From assembly GCA_037349315.1 (NCBI GenBank), contig JBAIAC010000007.1, forward strand, positions 53,159,001 through 53,223,000: a stretch of DNA of 64,000 bases, in the 5' to 3' direction. This DNA is from Chelydra serpentina (Eukaryota; Chordata; Testudines; Chelydridae). Positions 49,387-59,849 of the stretch are shown piece after piece. How positions within the stretch are numbered: position 1 is the stretch's first letter; each line of letters begins with the position of its first letter. The notes under the pieces were generated by a model. It did not search any database. It had not been told where the DNA came from and was given only the letters and a program-made list of their open reading frames with translations. The position numbers and the translations under genes were made by a program.

Positions 49387-49811
49387 CAAGAGACCGCAGA
49401 GCAGTTATGGTGGTGTAACTGACAGCAGAATTTATTTGTTTGCATTCCATGGAAGAAAACTATAATTCTATAAACAAATGACCAAAGAGGCCAAATCCAG
49501 CTTCAACTGAAGTAAGCGGGAATTTAGCCCAAGGAGAAAACAGTGCCAGGTGTGAAACACATAGGGCTGAATTTTCAAAAAGTAGTGGGATAACTGTGTG
49601 CATAAAAAATGCACACACAAACATGCATTGACAACTGCATACAAATTATGTCATTGCACATGACAATGACTGGTTAGGTGCATGCCTAATGTGTGCAGTA
49701 AATGCACACAAATCACAGAGACAGCTCTGCTTACCCATTCTTGCAAATGGACCTCTAGGCTCTCTTGTTTGTTTTCAAATGCATAACAAAGCTTTCCTCT
49801 ACATTAATCCC

Positions 49812-50027
49812 CTCTTCTTCTTCAAGTGTCCTCTGAATATTCCCACTCATGGTATGCTCTGACTGCTGCAGCTTGAACAGTAGAACGTTAGTTAGCAGTG
49901 TTCGTTGGAGCGCTCATGAGTATCTCTCACCCTTCTCCGCAGTGAACATCAAACATTCTAAGATGAGGGTATAAAAGGGGTGTGGCACTCCAGCCACCTC
50001 AGTTCCTTCCAATTGTGACCTGCTGGA
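49812..50027 (+). repeat. DIRS left inverted terminal repeat
   Basis: Blocks 'ttcttcaagtgtcctctg', 'cccactcatgg', 'tgctgcagcttgaacagtag', 'cagtgttcgttggagcgctc' and 'ccacctcagttccttcc' recur in the same order in the reverse complement of 56230-56470. The two copies are clearly diverged, so the insertion is old. Confidence 0.8.
49970..49977 (+). promoter_or_regulatory. TATA box in DIRS terminal repeat
   Basis: 'tataaaag' followed by 'gggtgtgg' lies inside the left repeat about 165 bp before the gag start at 50135, and fits a Pol II promoter for the element. The right repeat has the decayed version 'gtacaagg' at the equivalent place. Confidence 0.6.
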
Positions 50028-50583
50028 TGAAAGTGAAACTGCTCTGAATGGATCCATATGATTACTACATAGTTTTATAGTTAGTTTAGTTATAATGTTA
50101 GATTTAACTTAAAAAATAAGTCTTTGGTGCTGCAATGATGGAACCAAAGACCAAAAAGCCCAGATTTAAGAGATGCGTCTCATGCCCAGCTGTTTTTCTG
50201 GTGTCCAGCACAAATACAAGATGTTTATCATGTTTGGGCAAAGGGCATTCCTCTTTAGAATGCTCAGTTGCTTGACCTGCATGACACGAGTGAAGATGGA
50301 AAGACCGAACAGTCTCCAGGCTATCTTACTCCAGGAAGCTCTGTCAGCCAAGTGACTTGGAACTGAGAGACAGCAAACCTCTAATGAGCCTCAGAGATAA
50401 GCATCAGCTGCAACCAAGTCTGGAGGAGGAAAAAGTTAACCCTCATCTTTGGTGTCACGCATTGGGAGATCTGAAATTGGGAAGGTTTCAAATATCAAGA
50501 TACCTCAACATACAATGGTATTGAACTCTGTCTCTAGATCCAATCCATGAGAGAAGGGCAAGGCTGTTATAGTGATTACAAAG

Positions 50584-50742
50584 CAATGCTTAATTTGTGT
50601 CAGGTCTTACCAGGGCTGAGCCCTGGCACCTCTAGGCTTGGCAGTTCATAGCCCCAGCACTTCTGGGCTTGCTGCATCAGTTATGAATGTAAAAAAAAAT
50701 ACATTAATCAGTTATGAATGTAAAAAAATTGCACTGCTACAA
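50584..50742. repeat. MITE family A copy 2, inside DIRS
   Basis: Starts 'caatgcttaatttgtg' and shares 'cttggcagttcatagcccc' and 'gggcttgctgcatcagttat' with 2005-2142. A local tandem duplication of 'atcagttatgaatgtaaaaa' has extended it at about 50675-50732. The right terminal repeat is lost. Confidence 0.75.
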
Positions 50743-51006
50743 AGGTTCCATCCTTGTTGGTGCTGGCTTCTTTATCAGGAGCCAATCCACAAGAAAAAGA
50801 CCCATGAGATCTGGGTATATTTAAAGAAAACCTAGCCTGAGTATGGACTTTTGGTCTAAAACCAGGAGATGCTCTTAAAATGTGTGATTGTTTGACTGTT
50901 GAAGAGCTGGATCTCAGAGAGAAGATGAAACTATCTGTCAGGCAGGTTAAGGATAAGGATTCAACTAATAAAGATCCGAGGACCAGTTCCAATACAGCAC
51001 AACAAC

Positions 51007-51333
51007 CATAGGGGCCGACTTCCGGCCCCGCCCGTGGGTGCTGTCACCCGGCGTCGGGGGCGGAGCCCCGCCCGACGCCGGGCCCCGCCCCCGACGCCGG
51101 GTGACGTTGCGGGGCCCCGCCCCCAACGCCGGGTGACGTTGCGGGGCCCCGCCCCCGACGCTGACGCCATGTTGCCCAGCGTCGGGGGCAGGGCCCCCGC
51201 AACGTCTCCCGGTGCCCGGTAAGTTTCCCGCGGGTCCGGGGCGGGCGGGGAGTTGCCGGTGGGTGCGGAGCACCCATCAATTTTGCTCCGTGGGTGCTCC
51301 AGCCCCGGAGCACCCACGGAGTCGGCGCCTATG
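51007..51333. mobile_element. CpG-dense hAT MITE, inside DIRS
   Basis: The ends 'cataggggccgact' and 'agtcggcgcctatg' are inverted repeats. Flanks acaacaac (50999-51006) and acagcaac (51334-51341) are an 8-bp duplication with one mismatch, which marks a hAT insertion. The interior is very GC- and CpG-rich with repeated 'gccgggtgacgttgcgggg' blocks and 'gagcacccacgg' arms. The large frames on both strands here (50961-51317) are composition artefacts. Confidence 0.9.
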
Positions 51334-51893
51334 ACAGCAACAGATAATGGTTATGGCACAGATTCATCAACCAGTTCTGTCTCCAATTTGGTTGGTGGTG
51401 AATCCATGGATGTCATTGGAACAGGAACCAGACCGTTTACAGGCACGAATTCAAATAGATAGTCCTCCAGAGCGGGGAAGGAGAATAGAAGAGGTTAGGA
51501 TTTCTCCCATACCTCCACCTCCTAATAATCACTCTGAATCTCCAGAAGAAGTTTTTTCTCCGTTATCTTTTATTCAGCCCATAAGGTTACTATCTGCATT
51601 TCCCTTGGAACTGAGACTGGCTCCAGATCAGACAGTGGATTTGAAGAAGAGATTTTATAAGCAGGCTTAGTTGCTTGTGATCAAAGATATTTCCAGCCAG
51701 ATCTGAGGATGGGGTTTTGGCCAGAGTGGCAAGCTCCACCTTGGTTTAGGTGGTCTCATTGGCCTTCTCCTGTACCTTACCAGGATATTCCTACGTATAG
51801 TAATACACCTTCACCGACTCGTTACCATGAAGACATTCAATCTTTGGATCCAAAGGAGCTAGATAGAGTCCTGATAGATCTCCTACATTTGTA

Positions 51894-51972
51894 CATCTTT
51901 GTTAGTCTGTAAGGTGCCACAGGACCCTTTGTCACTTCTACAGATCCAGACTAACACGGCTACCCCTCTGAT
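51894..51972 (+). mobile_element. 79-bp retroposed fragment, inside DIRS
   Basis: The segment 'gttagtctgtaaggtgccac' to 'actaacacggctacccctct' is flanked by a perfect 9-bp repeat, acatttgta, at 51885-51893 and 51973-51981. The sequence belongs to a repeat very common in turtles; I recognise it but cannot name the family with confidence. The flanking repeat indicates a discrete insertion. Confidence 0.75.
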
Positions 51973-53379
51973 ACATTTGTAAGACATGTTTTATCAGAGG
52001 AAGAGAAATTAGTGGAGATCCAATAGTCAGATCCACACTTTGAGGACTTAACTTTTCCAGACGACAGTGCAGGGGTAACTTTTACTTCATCACCTTCAGA
52101 TCATGTGGTGATCTTCTAGAAACTAGCGGGTCAGATTACAAGGACATTAGAAATTCCTTTGATTTCTACTAAAGAATATTCACATTCTGTATTTGATAAT
52201 TTATGAGCAGCTACTAGACAAAGAGTTGCCTTTCCTTTATTGAAAGGACTGTCTCTACTAGCAAAAACAATTTGGAATGCATCTTCATCAACTCAGCTGA
52301 TGTCAAAAAAAGCTGACACTGTACCAATGTCCTCAGAAAGGCCTTGCTATATTTTATATTCATCCTTCTCCTAATTCACTGGATTAGAGGCTGCAAAATG
52401 CACAGATCAAAGGATGCACAAATTAATTCTACTGCTTCAGATAAAGAAGGGAAGAGACTGGTTGTTTCTGTAAGAAAGGTATTTGTCTCAGCCACTTCAG
52501 GTATGAGAATAGTGAACTATCAAGCTGTGATGGTGAGATACCAATATCATCTGTGAGGAAAGATGTTATCTTTCATGGATACTCTGCTTGAGGAGCATAG
52601 AAGGTTAACAAATGCTTTTTTGGTACAATGGCAGAATGTTGCTAAGTATCAGTTGAGGGCAGCATTTGACTCGTCACATGCTTCAGCCAGAATAATAACC
52701 TCAGCTATTTCTTTAAGAAGGCATGCTTGTCTGAGATCAGTGGCTTTTCCTCCCAGATGAGGATGAGAATGGAAGATTTTCCGTTTGAAGGAGACAGGTT
52801 ATTTAGTGAATCAGTGGGTAAAGTTCTGGAGAAAATGAAAAATGTAAGATCTACGGCTAGATCTTTGGGGGGCTTTTCTACAACTAAGTGGTCATCATCT
52901 CTTCTGCTGTTTAGGTATCAGAGACAATACACACATTCTTCATCCACTCCTTACTTCTATCAGAGAAGGAATTATTATTATCAACCTCAACTTCAATATC
53001 AGCAAAAGAAGACATCTTTTAAAGCTTGTAATAATAAGGGGATGTCTGCATCTACAATGTCTTCTGCACTTTCCTCAAGGTTGCAGATTTGACATGAGGA
53101 CATAGAGCTTTAGTCCTGTCCTATTAGATACTTGTACCCCCACCCATTTGGAGATCACCTGTCCCACTTTTACCATCAATGGCAACCAATAACACCAGAC
53201 AGGTGAGTTCTAGAGATTATTCCATGCAGCTACTCCATACAGTTAAAAACTCTTCTTCCTCCCAACCTCCCATCACCACCCTTGGTCCGGGACACAATTC
53301 AAGAGAATCAGCTGAGGGAAGAGGTTGATTACCTGTTACAATCAGGGCAATAGAAGAGGTCCCTTGCAAGCATAAAGGG

Positions 53380-53800
53380 AGAGGTTTTTTAATTTGTATT
53401 GTTTCTTGATCCCCCAAAATGATGGTGGCCTTCATCATATCTTGGATCTCAGAAGATTAAACAACTTCATAAAAAGGTTTAGTATCCAAATGTAGTCTCT
53501 AGCTTCTGTAACGCCTTCTCTTTTCCTCCAGGATTGGTTTGCAGCTTTGGATTTAAAAGATTTGTATTTCCACATTTCAATAAGACTATGTCATTGCAGT
53601 TACCTATGTTTTATGGTAGGAGAGGATCATTTTCAGTAGAGTCCTGCCTTTTGGTCTGTCCTCAGCTTCCAGGGTATTTGCGAAATGTCTCTCTGTCATT
53701 GCAGTATACCTAAGGAAACGGGATTTTAGCATATCCTTACATAGACAGTTGGTTAATAAAGGCATGATGGAGGGAGAGTATATGGGATGTAGAGAAAATG
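53380..53800 (+). pseudogene. DIRS reverse transcriptase remnant
   Basis: Pieces in shifted frames give LDLRRLNNFIKRF (about 53440), DWFAALDLKDLYFHI (motif A, aspartate codon 53559-53561), LPFGLSSASRVFAKC (about 53645) and YPYIDSWLIK (motif C, 53732-53761). Motif C should carry two aspartates; here the second reads Ser (53747-53749). Motifs A and C are out of frame with each other, so at least one frameshift separates them. An intact RT would copy the element RNA into DNA. Confidence 0.85.
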
Positions 53801-54284
53801 TTTACTTTTTATCAGTCTGGATCTATGCATAAAATGAGAAAAATGACTCCTATGTTTAACATAGAGGATTCCTTTCATAGGGGCCATATTGGACTCCATA
53901 GTGGCCAAAGCCTTTCTTCTGGAAGAAAGTACTACTGATTTTAAAAATAAAATCAATGGTACTTCTGCTCCTGCAGTCCCCACAAGAGACAATACTCTTT
54001 TTTTCCCTTTGGTTGATAGCTCTTTTAGCATTGACACTCCCCCGCCCCCACACACACACTTGTCTCTAATGAGGGAACTACAGCACAAGTTATTGCACAA
54101 CTACAAACTAAGCATAGATGGTAGGCATCAAAAATGGATAATTCCACAGCAGGTGTTATCACTAAACTGGTAGAAATAAATATGGTATAAATGTAAAGAA
54201 GAGTATACCATTCAGTCTCCCCATGGCAACAGTAAAAGTTACCACACATGCATCTACTGTGGAATTGGGGGTGGGGATCTCATT
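53801..54284. other. DIRS interior, poorly preserved
   Basis: This part connects the RT and RNase H remnants. No motif can be read with confidence. A short C/A-rich 'cccccgcccccacacacaca' tract is at about 54039-54058. Confidence 0.5.
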
Positions 54285-54972
54285 AAGTCAACAATCTGAT
54301 GATCAGAGGGCATTTGTCACCAGGGGAAAGAAACATGTTCTGGAGTTGAGATCAATAAGATGGGCTCCGAAAGAATTGCTGCCTCAAGTAAGCCACAAAG
54401 TGGTTCAAGTGGTGACAGAAAATATGACATCATTATATTAACTAAACAAGCTAGGAGGAGCCCATTGTCTACAGTTGTGCAGAGAGGCAATGTCTCTTTG
54501 AACTGGTGTATAACACATGAGATTCACCCAATAGTACTTCATATATCTGGGAAGCTAATACCTTGGCACACCATCTGAGCGGTCGGTCACTGAAGGAGGA
54601 AGTGGTGTCACACCTCTTCAGCTGTAAGATTTTTTTGCCTCCAGCAACAAGAAGTGTCAGAGGTTCTGCTCATGAGCAGGCAGAGACAAAGGTTCAATAT
54701 CAGATGCAATTCTGATCAACTGTAGTCAAGGGCTCCTGTATGTGTTTCCCCCACTTCCTCTTATTCAAAGAGTATTAAACAACATGAAACAAGAGAAGAC
54801 CAGAGTAATTTTGTTAGCACCGGTGTGGGCCAGGCAGCAGTGGTATCCAGACTTAATTCACCTGTCCAGAGGGCTGTACAAGACTCTGCTGCTATTAGTA
54901 TCAGACTTGTTGACACAACAACAAGGGATGGTGTATCATCCAGATCTTCAGTTGCTTCACCTAACTGCATGA
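54285..54972 (+). pseudogene. DIRS RNase H and linker remnant
   Basis: Readable pieces include HVLELRSIRWA and VVQVVTENMTSLY near 54330-54440 and HISGKLIPWHTI near 54540, the layout of a DIRS RNase H (acidic first block, T-[DE]-N block, final HI.G.....D block). In the last block the expected 'N..AD' region is degraded. At 54742-54860 a better kept piece (FPPLPLIQRVLNNMKQEKTRVILLAPVWARQQWYPDL, listed here only as landmarks LIQRVL and WARQQWYPDL) fits the linker that follows RNase H in DIRS polyproteins. Confidence 0.75.
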
Positions 54973-55029
54973 GGGATAAGACTCTCGGACTCTTAGAATG
55001 ATCTCATTCTCTAGAAGTGAAAAATATAC

Positions 55030-55995
55030 TAATTAATTCAAGGAAATTGTCCACATGAGAATGTTATGGTTATAAATGGAAAGGATTTTTATTGTGGGTT
55101 TCCATGTATGAAGTTGATCCATATAGAACTCCAATTCTTACATATTGGAGTACTTATTATATCTTAAAAGAGCAGGTCTCTCTCTGTCATCAGTCAAGTT
55201 TCATCTCACAGCAATCTCAGCATACCAAGGATAGTAAATTGGTTTTTATTCATGATGCAGTCATAAGATTCTTGAAAGGTCTTAAAATCAATAGCCACCA
55301 GTTAGGGATCCTATACCAACTTAGGATATAAACTTACTGCTTACACAATTAATGAAACTTCCATTTGAACCTATGTGGAGCTGTACTTTGTTCTATTTAT
55401 CCATTGAGACAGTTATTGATAGCTATAGTCTTGATAGCTATTACTTCAGCAAGGCACATAAGTGAATTTTAAGCTCTAATGGCGTACCTTTATCCTTGTC
55501 TTTCATGAGGATAAAGTAATTCTCCATACATATCTAAGATTCTGACCCAAAAGTAGTGCCAGATTTTCATATAAACCAATTAAAAAAAACCTGTATTTTT
55601 TTCCAAACCTCGCACTCAAGAGAGGGAGGCTAGATAACATATGCTAGATGTTAGAAGGGCTCTAGCTTTTGATTTAGATAAAACTAAGCATTTTAGACAA
55701 TTTCCTAATTTGTTTAAGATAAGAGGAATAAAGTACAGACTCTTTCAAGATGGGTTAGACTGTGTATTAAAGAAATTTGGTGATGGATCTCCCTCTTCCT
55801 AAGACAATTGAAGTTCATTCTCCTAGATCCAAAGGAGCTTCTATGGCATTCACTAGACATATTCCTTTAATAGATTAATGCAGAGCAGCAACATGGAGTA
55901 CAATCCACACATTTACTAAGCATTACACATTAGACTTAAAATCTAGAACAGATGCAAAATTTGGCAAGGAAGTATTGCACTCCATATTTAGTTAG
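55030..55995 (+). pseudogene. DIRS tyrosine recombinase remnant
   Basis: N-terminal pieces at 55092-55331 (YEVDPYRTPILTYWSTYYI, FIHDAVIRFLKGLK) resemble the recombinase core-binding region. The catalytic C-terminus is readable at 55816-55990 in one frame: HSPRSKGAS (H-x-x-R box), CRAATWSTIHTFTKHYTLD with the nucleophile-position Tyr codon at 55924-55926, and KFGKEVLHSIFS at the end. One stop, TAA 55876-55878, interrupts it. This enzyme replaces an integrase in DIRS elements and is the main evidence for the family. Confidence 0.85.
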
Positions 55996-56098
55996 GACTC
56001 CAAGTTCCCACAATAGACGACACTCAGAGAGGAAACGAATGTTACTTACTAGTAACCGAAGTTCTTCAAGAAGGACTCTGTGTAATCACACTCCCCAT

Positions 56099-56221
56099 TA
56101 GGGTGACCAGACAGCAAATGTGAAAAATCGGGATGGGGGTGTGGGGTAGTAGGAGCCCATATAAGAAAAAGACCCCAAAATCGGGAGTGCCCCTATAAAA
56201 TTGGGACATCGGGTCACCCTA
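56099..56221. mobile_element. 123-bp palindromic hAT-like MITE
   Basis: Perfect inverted ends 'tagggtgacc' and 'ggtcacccta' enclose 123 bp with inner 'aaaatcgggat'/'aattgggacatcgggt' arms. A perfect 8-bp duplication, ctccccat, lies at 56091-56098 and 56222-56229, pointing to a hAT-type insertion. It splits the right terminal repeat of the DIRS element. Confidence 0.92.
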
Positions 56222-56229
56222 CTCCCCAT

Positions 56230-56470
56230 CCACCTTTCCTCTCTGCCTCGGAGTCCTACTTAGCAAAGAACTGGGATCATGGGGGAAGGAGCTGAGGCAG
56301 CTGGAGCCCCTTGTACACCCTCACCCTGGAATGTTCGCTGAGGCAGGAGCAAGGGAGGCACATGAGAGCTCTGATGAACACTGTTAGCTACAGATCTACC
56401 ATTCAAGCTGCACTGGTCGGAGAGTCCCATGAGTGAGAACATGCAGCGTCCATCTCGAAGAACTCTGGTT
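56230..56470 (-). repeat. DIRS right inverted terminal repeat
   Basis: Reverse complement of the left repeat. Matching blocks read on this strand include 'cactcatgggactctccgac', 'tgcagcttgaatggtag', 'taacagtgttcatcagagct' and 'ctcagctccttcccc'. Confidence 0.8.
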
Positions 56471-57671
56471 GCAGATCAGTGACCTTCATTTCCATTAACA
56501 CCTCATTAACCCACACACTAGGAGTGGTTTTACTGCAGCTATTAACTCTGTACATTACATAAAAGACAAGAGAGTCTTTGATGAGAGCAGGAGTGCAGCT
56601 ATTACAAGGGTGTTCCTAATATGTAGGTCCTGCTGTATAGGCTTAACTCGTTAGATACTGCTGACATAAACATTTCCATCTGAGCACTTGTTTGGCTGGC
56701 AGCTTGTAAAATGGTATGTCCAGGGGGTTAAGAAATGACAGGGAGGACATTATGGATGATAACGACCATCATCCAGTCATGACCTCTGTTCTGGGACTCC
56801 CTCTCTGACTCCCCGAAAACTTATCTACATGGAGTTGGGATTTAAAAGTCCCTGTAGACACGAAAGAATTAAGTGCTGATCCCAGGCACCAGCTGTATGG
56901 GAGCCATCTATATTAAGCTGTGCTCACAGATCCAATTGCTGAGCACCATACAGCTAGACTAAGCAGCAGCAGGTGGAGCGACTCCAGTAAGCCCCTCCAC
57001 CTCCACTCAAGCCTGTCCATTAGTCCAGCCATTCTGCATGGTAAGACCTGAAGCAAGGAGGCAGGTGAATATACTGCCAAAGGTAGCAGCTGGTGGGCAC
57101 CTGAGACTAATCCTCAGTATGAAATAATGAAGGCAGCATGCTCACAGCGGAGGTAGCAATGTTTGTATGTAGCCTGAGCATATATTTATTTGTAGATGCT
57201 CAGCATTTTAGATACAAAATGTTGCAAGTAATGTTGAGGGCAGTTCCTTTGTCCCCTAGTGGGAATGGACCCTGTGAAGTACGTTTCTTGGCGTCATCGG
57301 AGAAGCTGGATCAGCGTTAGCAATGGTGGGAATATTAAGCAAAACAATCCGATAGGAGACGAGACCTGTGGGCCTGCAACTCCTCTTCCTGTTTTCTACA
57401 AGCTTAATTTGACTGACTGGACTGGAGTGATTTCTGATTTACACTGATGTGAGAGGATGAGAATCAGCCCTTCAGTGCATCCATTTTCCTAAAGTGACAG
57501 ATATTGAATGCTAACAACATGCCCCCAAAATGAAATATACTTCTTACCTTCCTCACACACTCATAGCTCAAAGCCCGGTGTGTTTTCAGACCCTGCAAAG
57601 CCATTTGTGTAAAGGTGGGGTATGAAAGATTGAAGGTCAGCAGACATTTTTAGAGATTACGGGACCTGAAT
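56471..57671. other. No gene seen
   Basis: No exon or confident repeat recognised. Confidence 0.5.
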
Positions 57672-57761
57672 GTCTTCTCCCTCATGTCAATTTTACACTA
57701 GGAGTACTCCATTGGCTTCAGTGGAGTTACTCCTACTTGACACAGATGCAAGGGAGAAGAC
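57672..57761. repeat. Short palindromic repeat, family P (best copy)
   Basis: Terminal arms 'gtcttctccct' (57672-57682) and 'agggagaagac' (57751-57761) are perfectly complementary. The core 'aggagtactccattg' folds onto 'cagtggagttactcct'. The whole 90 bp forms one hairpin. Confidence 0.8.
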
Positions 57762-57772
57762 AATCAGACACT

Positions 57773-58360
57773 GAAGGTATGCCTACACTGGAGCTGGCAG
57801 TGTAATTTCCAGCTCATGTAGACATGCCCGTACTAGCTCTGACCAAGCCAGTGTGCTAAAAATAGAAGTGTAGCTGCCCCAGCATGAGCAGTGGGACTGG
57901 CTAGCTGTGCCGAGTACGATACTCATGGCCGGCTCAAGGCACCAGCCTACCAAGCACTTGCTTGGGGCGGCACCTTCGGGGGGGGCGGCGCTCAGGTGTG
58001 GGGGGTTTTTTTAAACATACTGCAGCGGAGCTGGGAGAGCGGGGCCGCGGCCGGGCTTGCTGCCCTCCCTCTTGTGCTCCGGCCGGGAGAGGCACTGGGA
58101 GGAGGGGGGGAGGGTTGTTGCAGCACAACACTGGGAGGGGGGTGTTTCTGTGGACGCTGGGGGGGGGTGTTGTTTCTTTTGTTTTGGTGGGGCAGCGCTT
58201 GGGTTTTTGTTTGTTTTTTTGCTTGGGGCGGCAAAAAAGTTAGAGCCGGCCCTGACGATACTGAAGGTATGTACTTGAGCAGCCTGCCCCTCCCACTGCT
58301 CATGCCACCGCAAGCTAGCCCAGGTATGTCTCCCTGAGCTGAAAAGTACACCTCCAGCTT
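57773..58360. repeat. Palindromic MITE split by a hAT insertion
   Basis: The left half starts 'gaaggtatgcctacactgg' and the right half, after the hAT insert, contains 'ggctagcttgcggtggc'-type complements of the left 'agcagtgggactggctagct'. The original element is a ~250-bp fold-back. The right terminal ~15 bp is missing or diverged. Confidence 0.7.
57924..58254. mobile_element. 331-bp hAT MITE nested in a MITE
   Basis: The ends 'catggccggctc' and 'gagccggccctg' are inverted repeats with one mismatch near the edge. A perfect 8-bp duplication, acgatact, lies at 57916-57923 and 58255-58262. 'gcttggggcggca' occurs near both ends in the same orientation (57960-57972 and 58221-58233). The interior is G-rich and non-coding; frames called here are artefacts. 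Confidence 0.94.
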
Positions 58361-59788
58361 AGAAATTAAAGGGCACATTATTTTTCCATCGACTGAGCTT
58401 TGATTGGATTGTGTGATCAAGGCATTTGTCATGAACAGTGTCAGAATGATGTAGCTGCATGCTATGAGCCAGAACAGGGGAAGGCTCTTGATGGCATCTC
58501 CTTTGAGTGGAGGGAGAAAGCTGAATGCAGAAAGGTTCATTCAGACAAAGGGAAAAATAGAACGATGGAGGTAAAAGAATCAGGAAAATCTTCAGTCATT
58601 TGCAGGGATGCTCCCTCGTGGTTTAGCCTCTGAGGTCATACATGGAATACATCCCCCTTCATCTCTAGATGGAAAATAGAATCAGAGCGAGAAACCAGTC
58701 CTTATGCACTCAGTCCTGGCTAGCTCCTGGATAATGATTTACTCTCATTTCTATGTATTTAATGTCAGTCTGACCAATATTCCCAACAATAAAATCCCAA
58801 AGAGGAATTTCAGTGATAAATCAGTCCAACACAGAGTAAGATTTAGTGTCCCCTGTTACTAATCAGCCCCGGCATGTTGATTGGTGGAAGGGTGGGACTG
58901 CTAACCTAGGTGGCTATTCAAGCTTCTGTTTGTCTTGTTGTCCCAGTTAATCCCTGCATTATCTGAAGCCAGCAAAGCTTCAGTTAGATTGATGAGTCAA
59001 ATAAAGCAAACCCAGGGGGCTTCAAGAACATGATCCCCAGTTTAACCCTGTGAGCTCCACCAGCAAGAACAGCAGCCTTGCACCTTTGTACATAGTGCTC
59101 AAGGATTGCTCACCACTGGGTTTGCTCACCTTTACATTTTTTCCTGTGAATGTAGTGAGGCACTTGACTCAAAGCCCTGGAAACTGAAAACCTGTGTTTA
59201 TCCATAGAACAGGCATAGAATGGACAAAGGGAGTTTCAACTGCCACACACTGACTGCTCCAACACTGGTTCACATTCTAAAACCAGTTGTACTGGTATAA
59301 ATCCAGCGTAACTCCATTGATTTACACTGGGGAAAATCCAGAGTAACTGAGTTCTTGTCTGAAAGTCCACTTGCCAAGCAAAACTTGGGGGGGGAGGGGG
59401 GGAAGGTGGGCATGTGTGTGTGTAAGGCAGAGAGGGAGAGAGATTTACTCTTCTTTAAGGATGTATAAAGCCTATGAAGGGCTTTTTCCTTTTTGTTTGT
59501 TTGGTTTTTTTGCACACAAAATATTAGAAGTACCAGGTCTTCACTGCTTTCTCTTTGTTGGGGGACTTTGCCCAGATCACTGTTGACACATGAGACTGAC
59601 ATGTGAGTTGTGTATCTCCCAGCCCCTTTAAAAGGGGAGGAGCTGTTGAATGGAGACTGGTCAAGAATACTTTTTGATGAAAAATGGCTTTTCAAAAGGA
59701 ATGGGAAAAAATGTCATTTTGGAGGGAAAGGGGACAGGAAAAAAGACAAAGGAGTGGGGGGGAAAAAACAACACCAACTTTTTTTATT
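58361..59788. other. No gene seen
   Basis: No exon recognised. A family P relic lies near 59285-59350 and a short tgtg run near 59413. Confidence 0.45.
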
Positions 59789-59849
59789 CAAAACAAAATG
59801 AACATTTTCTAACGGAACTGAAATGAAAAGAAAATGTTCATTTTGATTG
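59789..59849. repeat. AT-rich hairpin
   Basis: Arm 'caaaacaaaatgaacatttt' (from 59789) faces 'aaaatgttcattttgattg' (to 59849) across a loop of about 18 nt. It probably belongs to the same AAATTT-rich fold-back family as 44650-44960. Confidence 0.75.

Larger units (their letters stand above)
50135..53092 (+). pseudogene. DIRS gag pseudogene
   Basis: The reading frame starts ATG 50135 and soon shows RCVSC and then RCLSCLGKGHSSLEC, a CxxC...CxxC..H..C zinc-binding pattern typical of DIRS gag N-termini. A stop occurs after about 45 codons. Later pieces in shifted frames fit the gag middle and C-terminus: about 52380-52556 (RIVNYQAVMVRYQYHL), 52563-52760 (ASARIITSAISLRRHACLRS) and 52727-53092 (EDFPFEGDRLF, then a Y/Q-rich stretch). 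The region also holds three later insertions. Gag would package the element RNA. Boundaries between pieces are uncertain. Confidence 0.75.
49812..56470 (+). mobile_element. DIRS-type (tyrosine recombinase) retrotransposon
   Basis: The element has diverged inverted terminal repeats, and in order the remnants of gag, reverse transcriptase, RNase H and a tyrosine recombinase; no integrase is seen. That layout identifies DIRS elements, which insert by recombination and leave no target duplication. All frames are broken. The body carries later insertions at 50584-50742, 51007-51333, 51894-51972 and 56099-56221, which together add about 690 bp. Without them the element is near 6 kb, a normal DIRS size. 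A short copy of the terminal sequence (56060-56098) lies in direct orientation to the left end, as the internal complementary region of DIRS elements would. Confidence 0.85.

Noticed and set aside
51010..51270. Possible CpG island and promoter
   Set aside because: Inverted ends and an 8-bp duplication show a mobile element.
50961..51317. Three overlapping Pro/Arg/Gly-rich frames
   Set aside because: They are read-throughs of a CpG-rich hAT MITE where stop codons are rare.
57891..58540. Several G/W-rich or P-rich frames on both strands
   Set aside because: They lie over the G-rich hAT insert at 57924-58254 and are artefacts.
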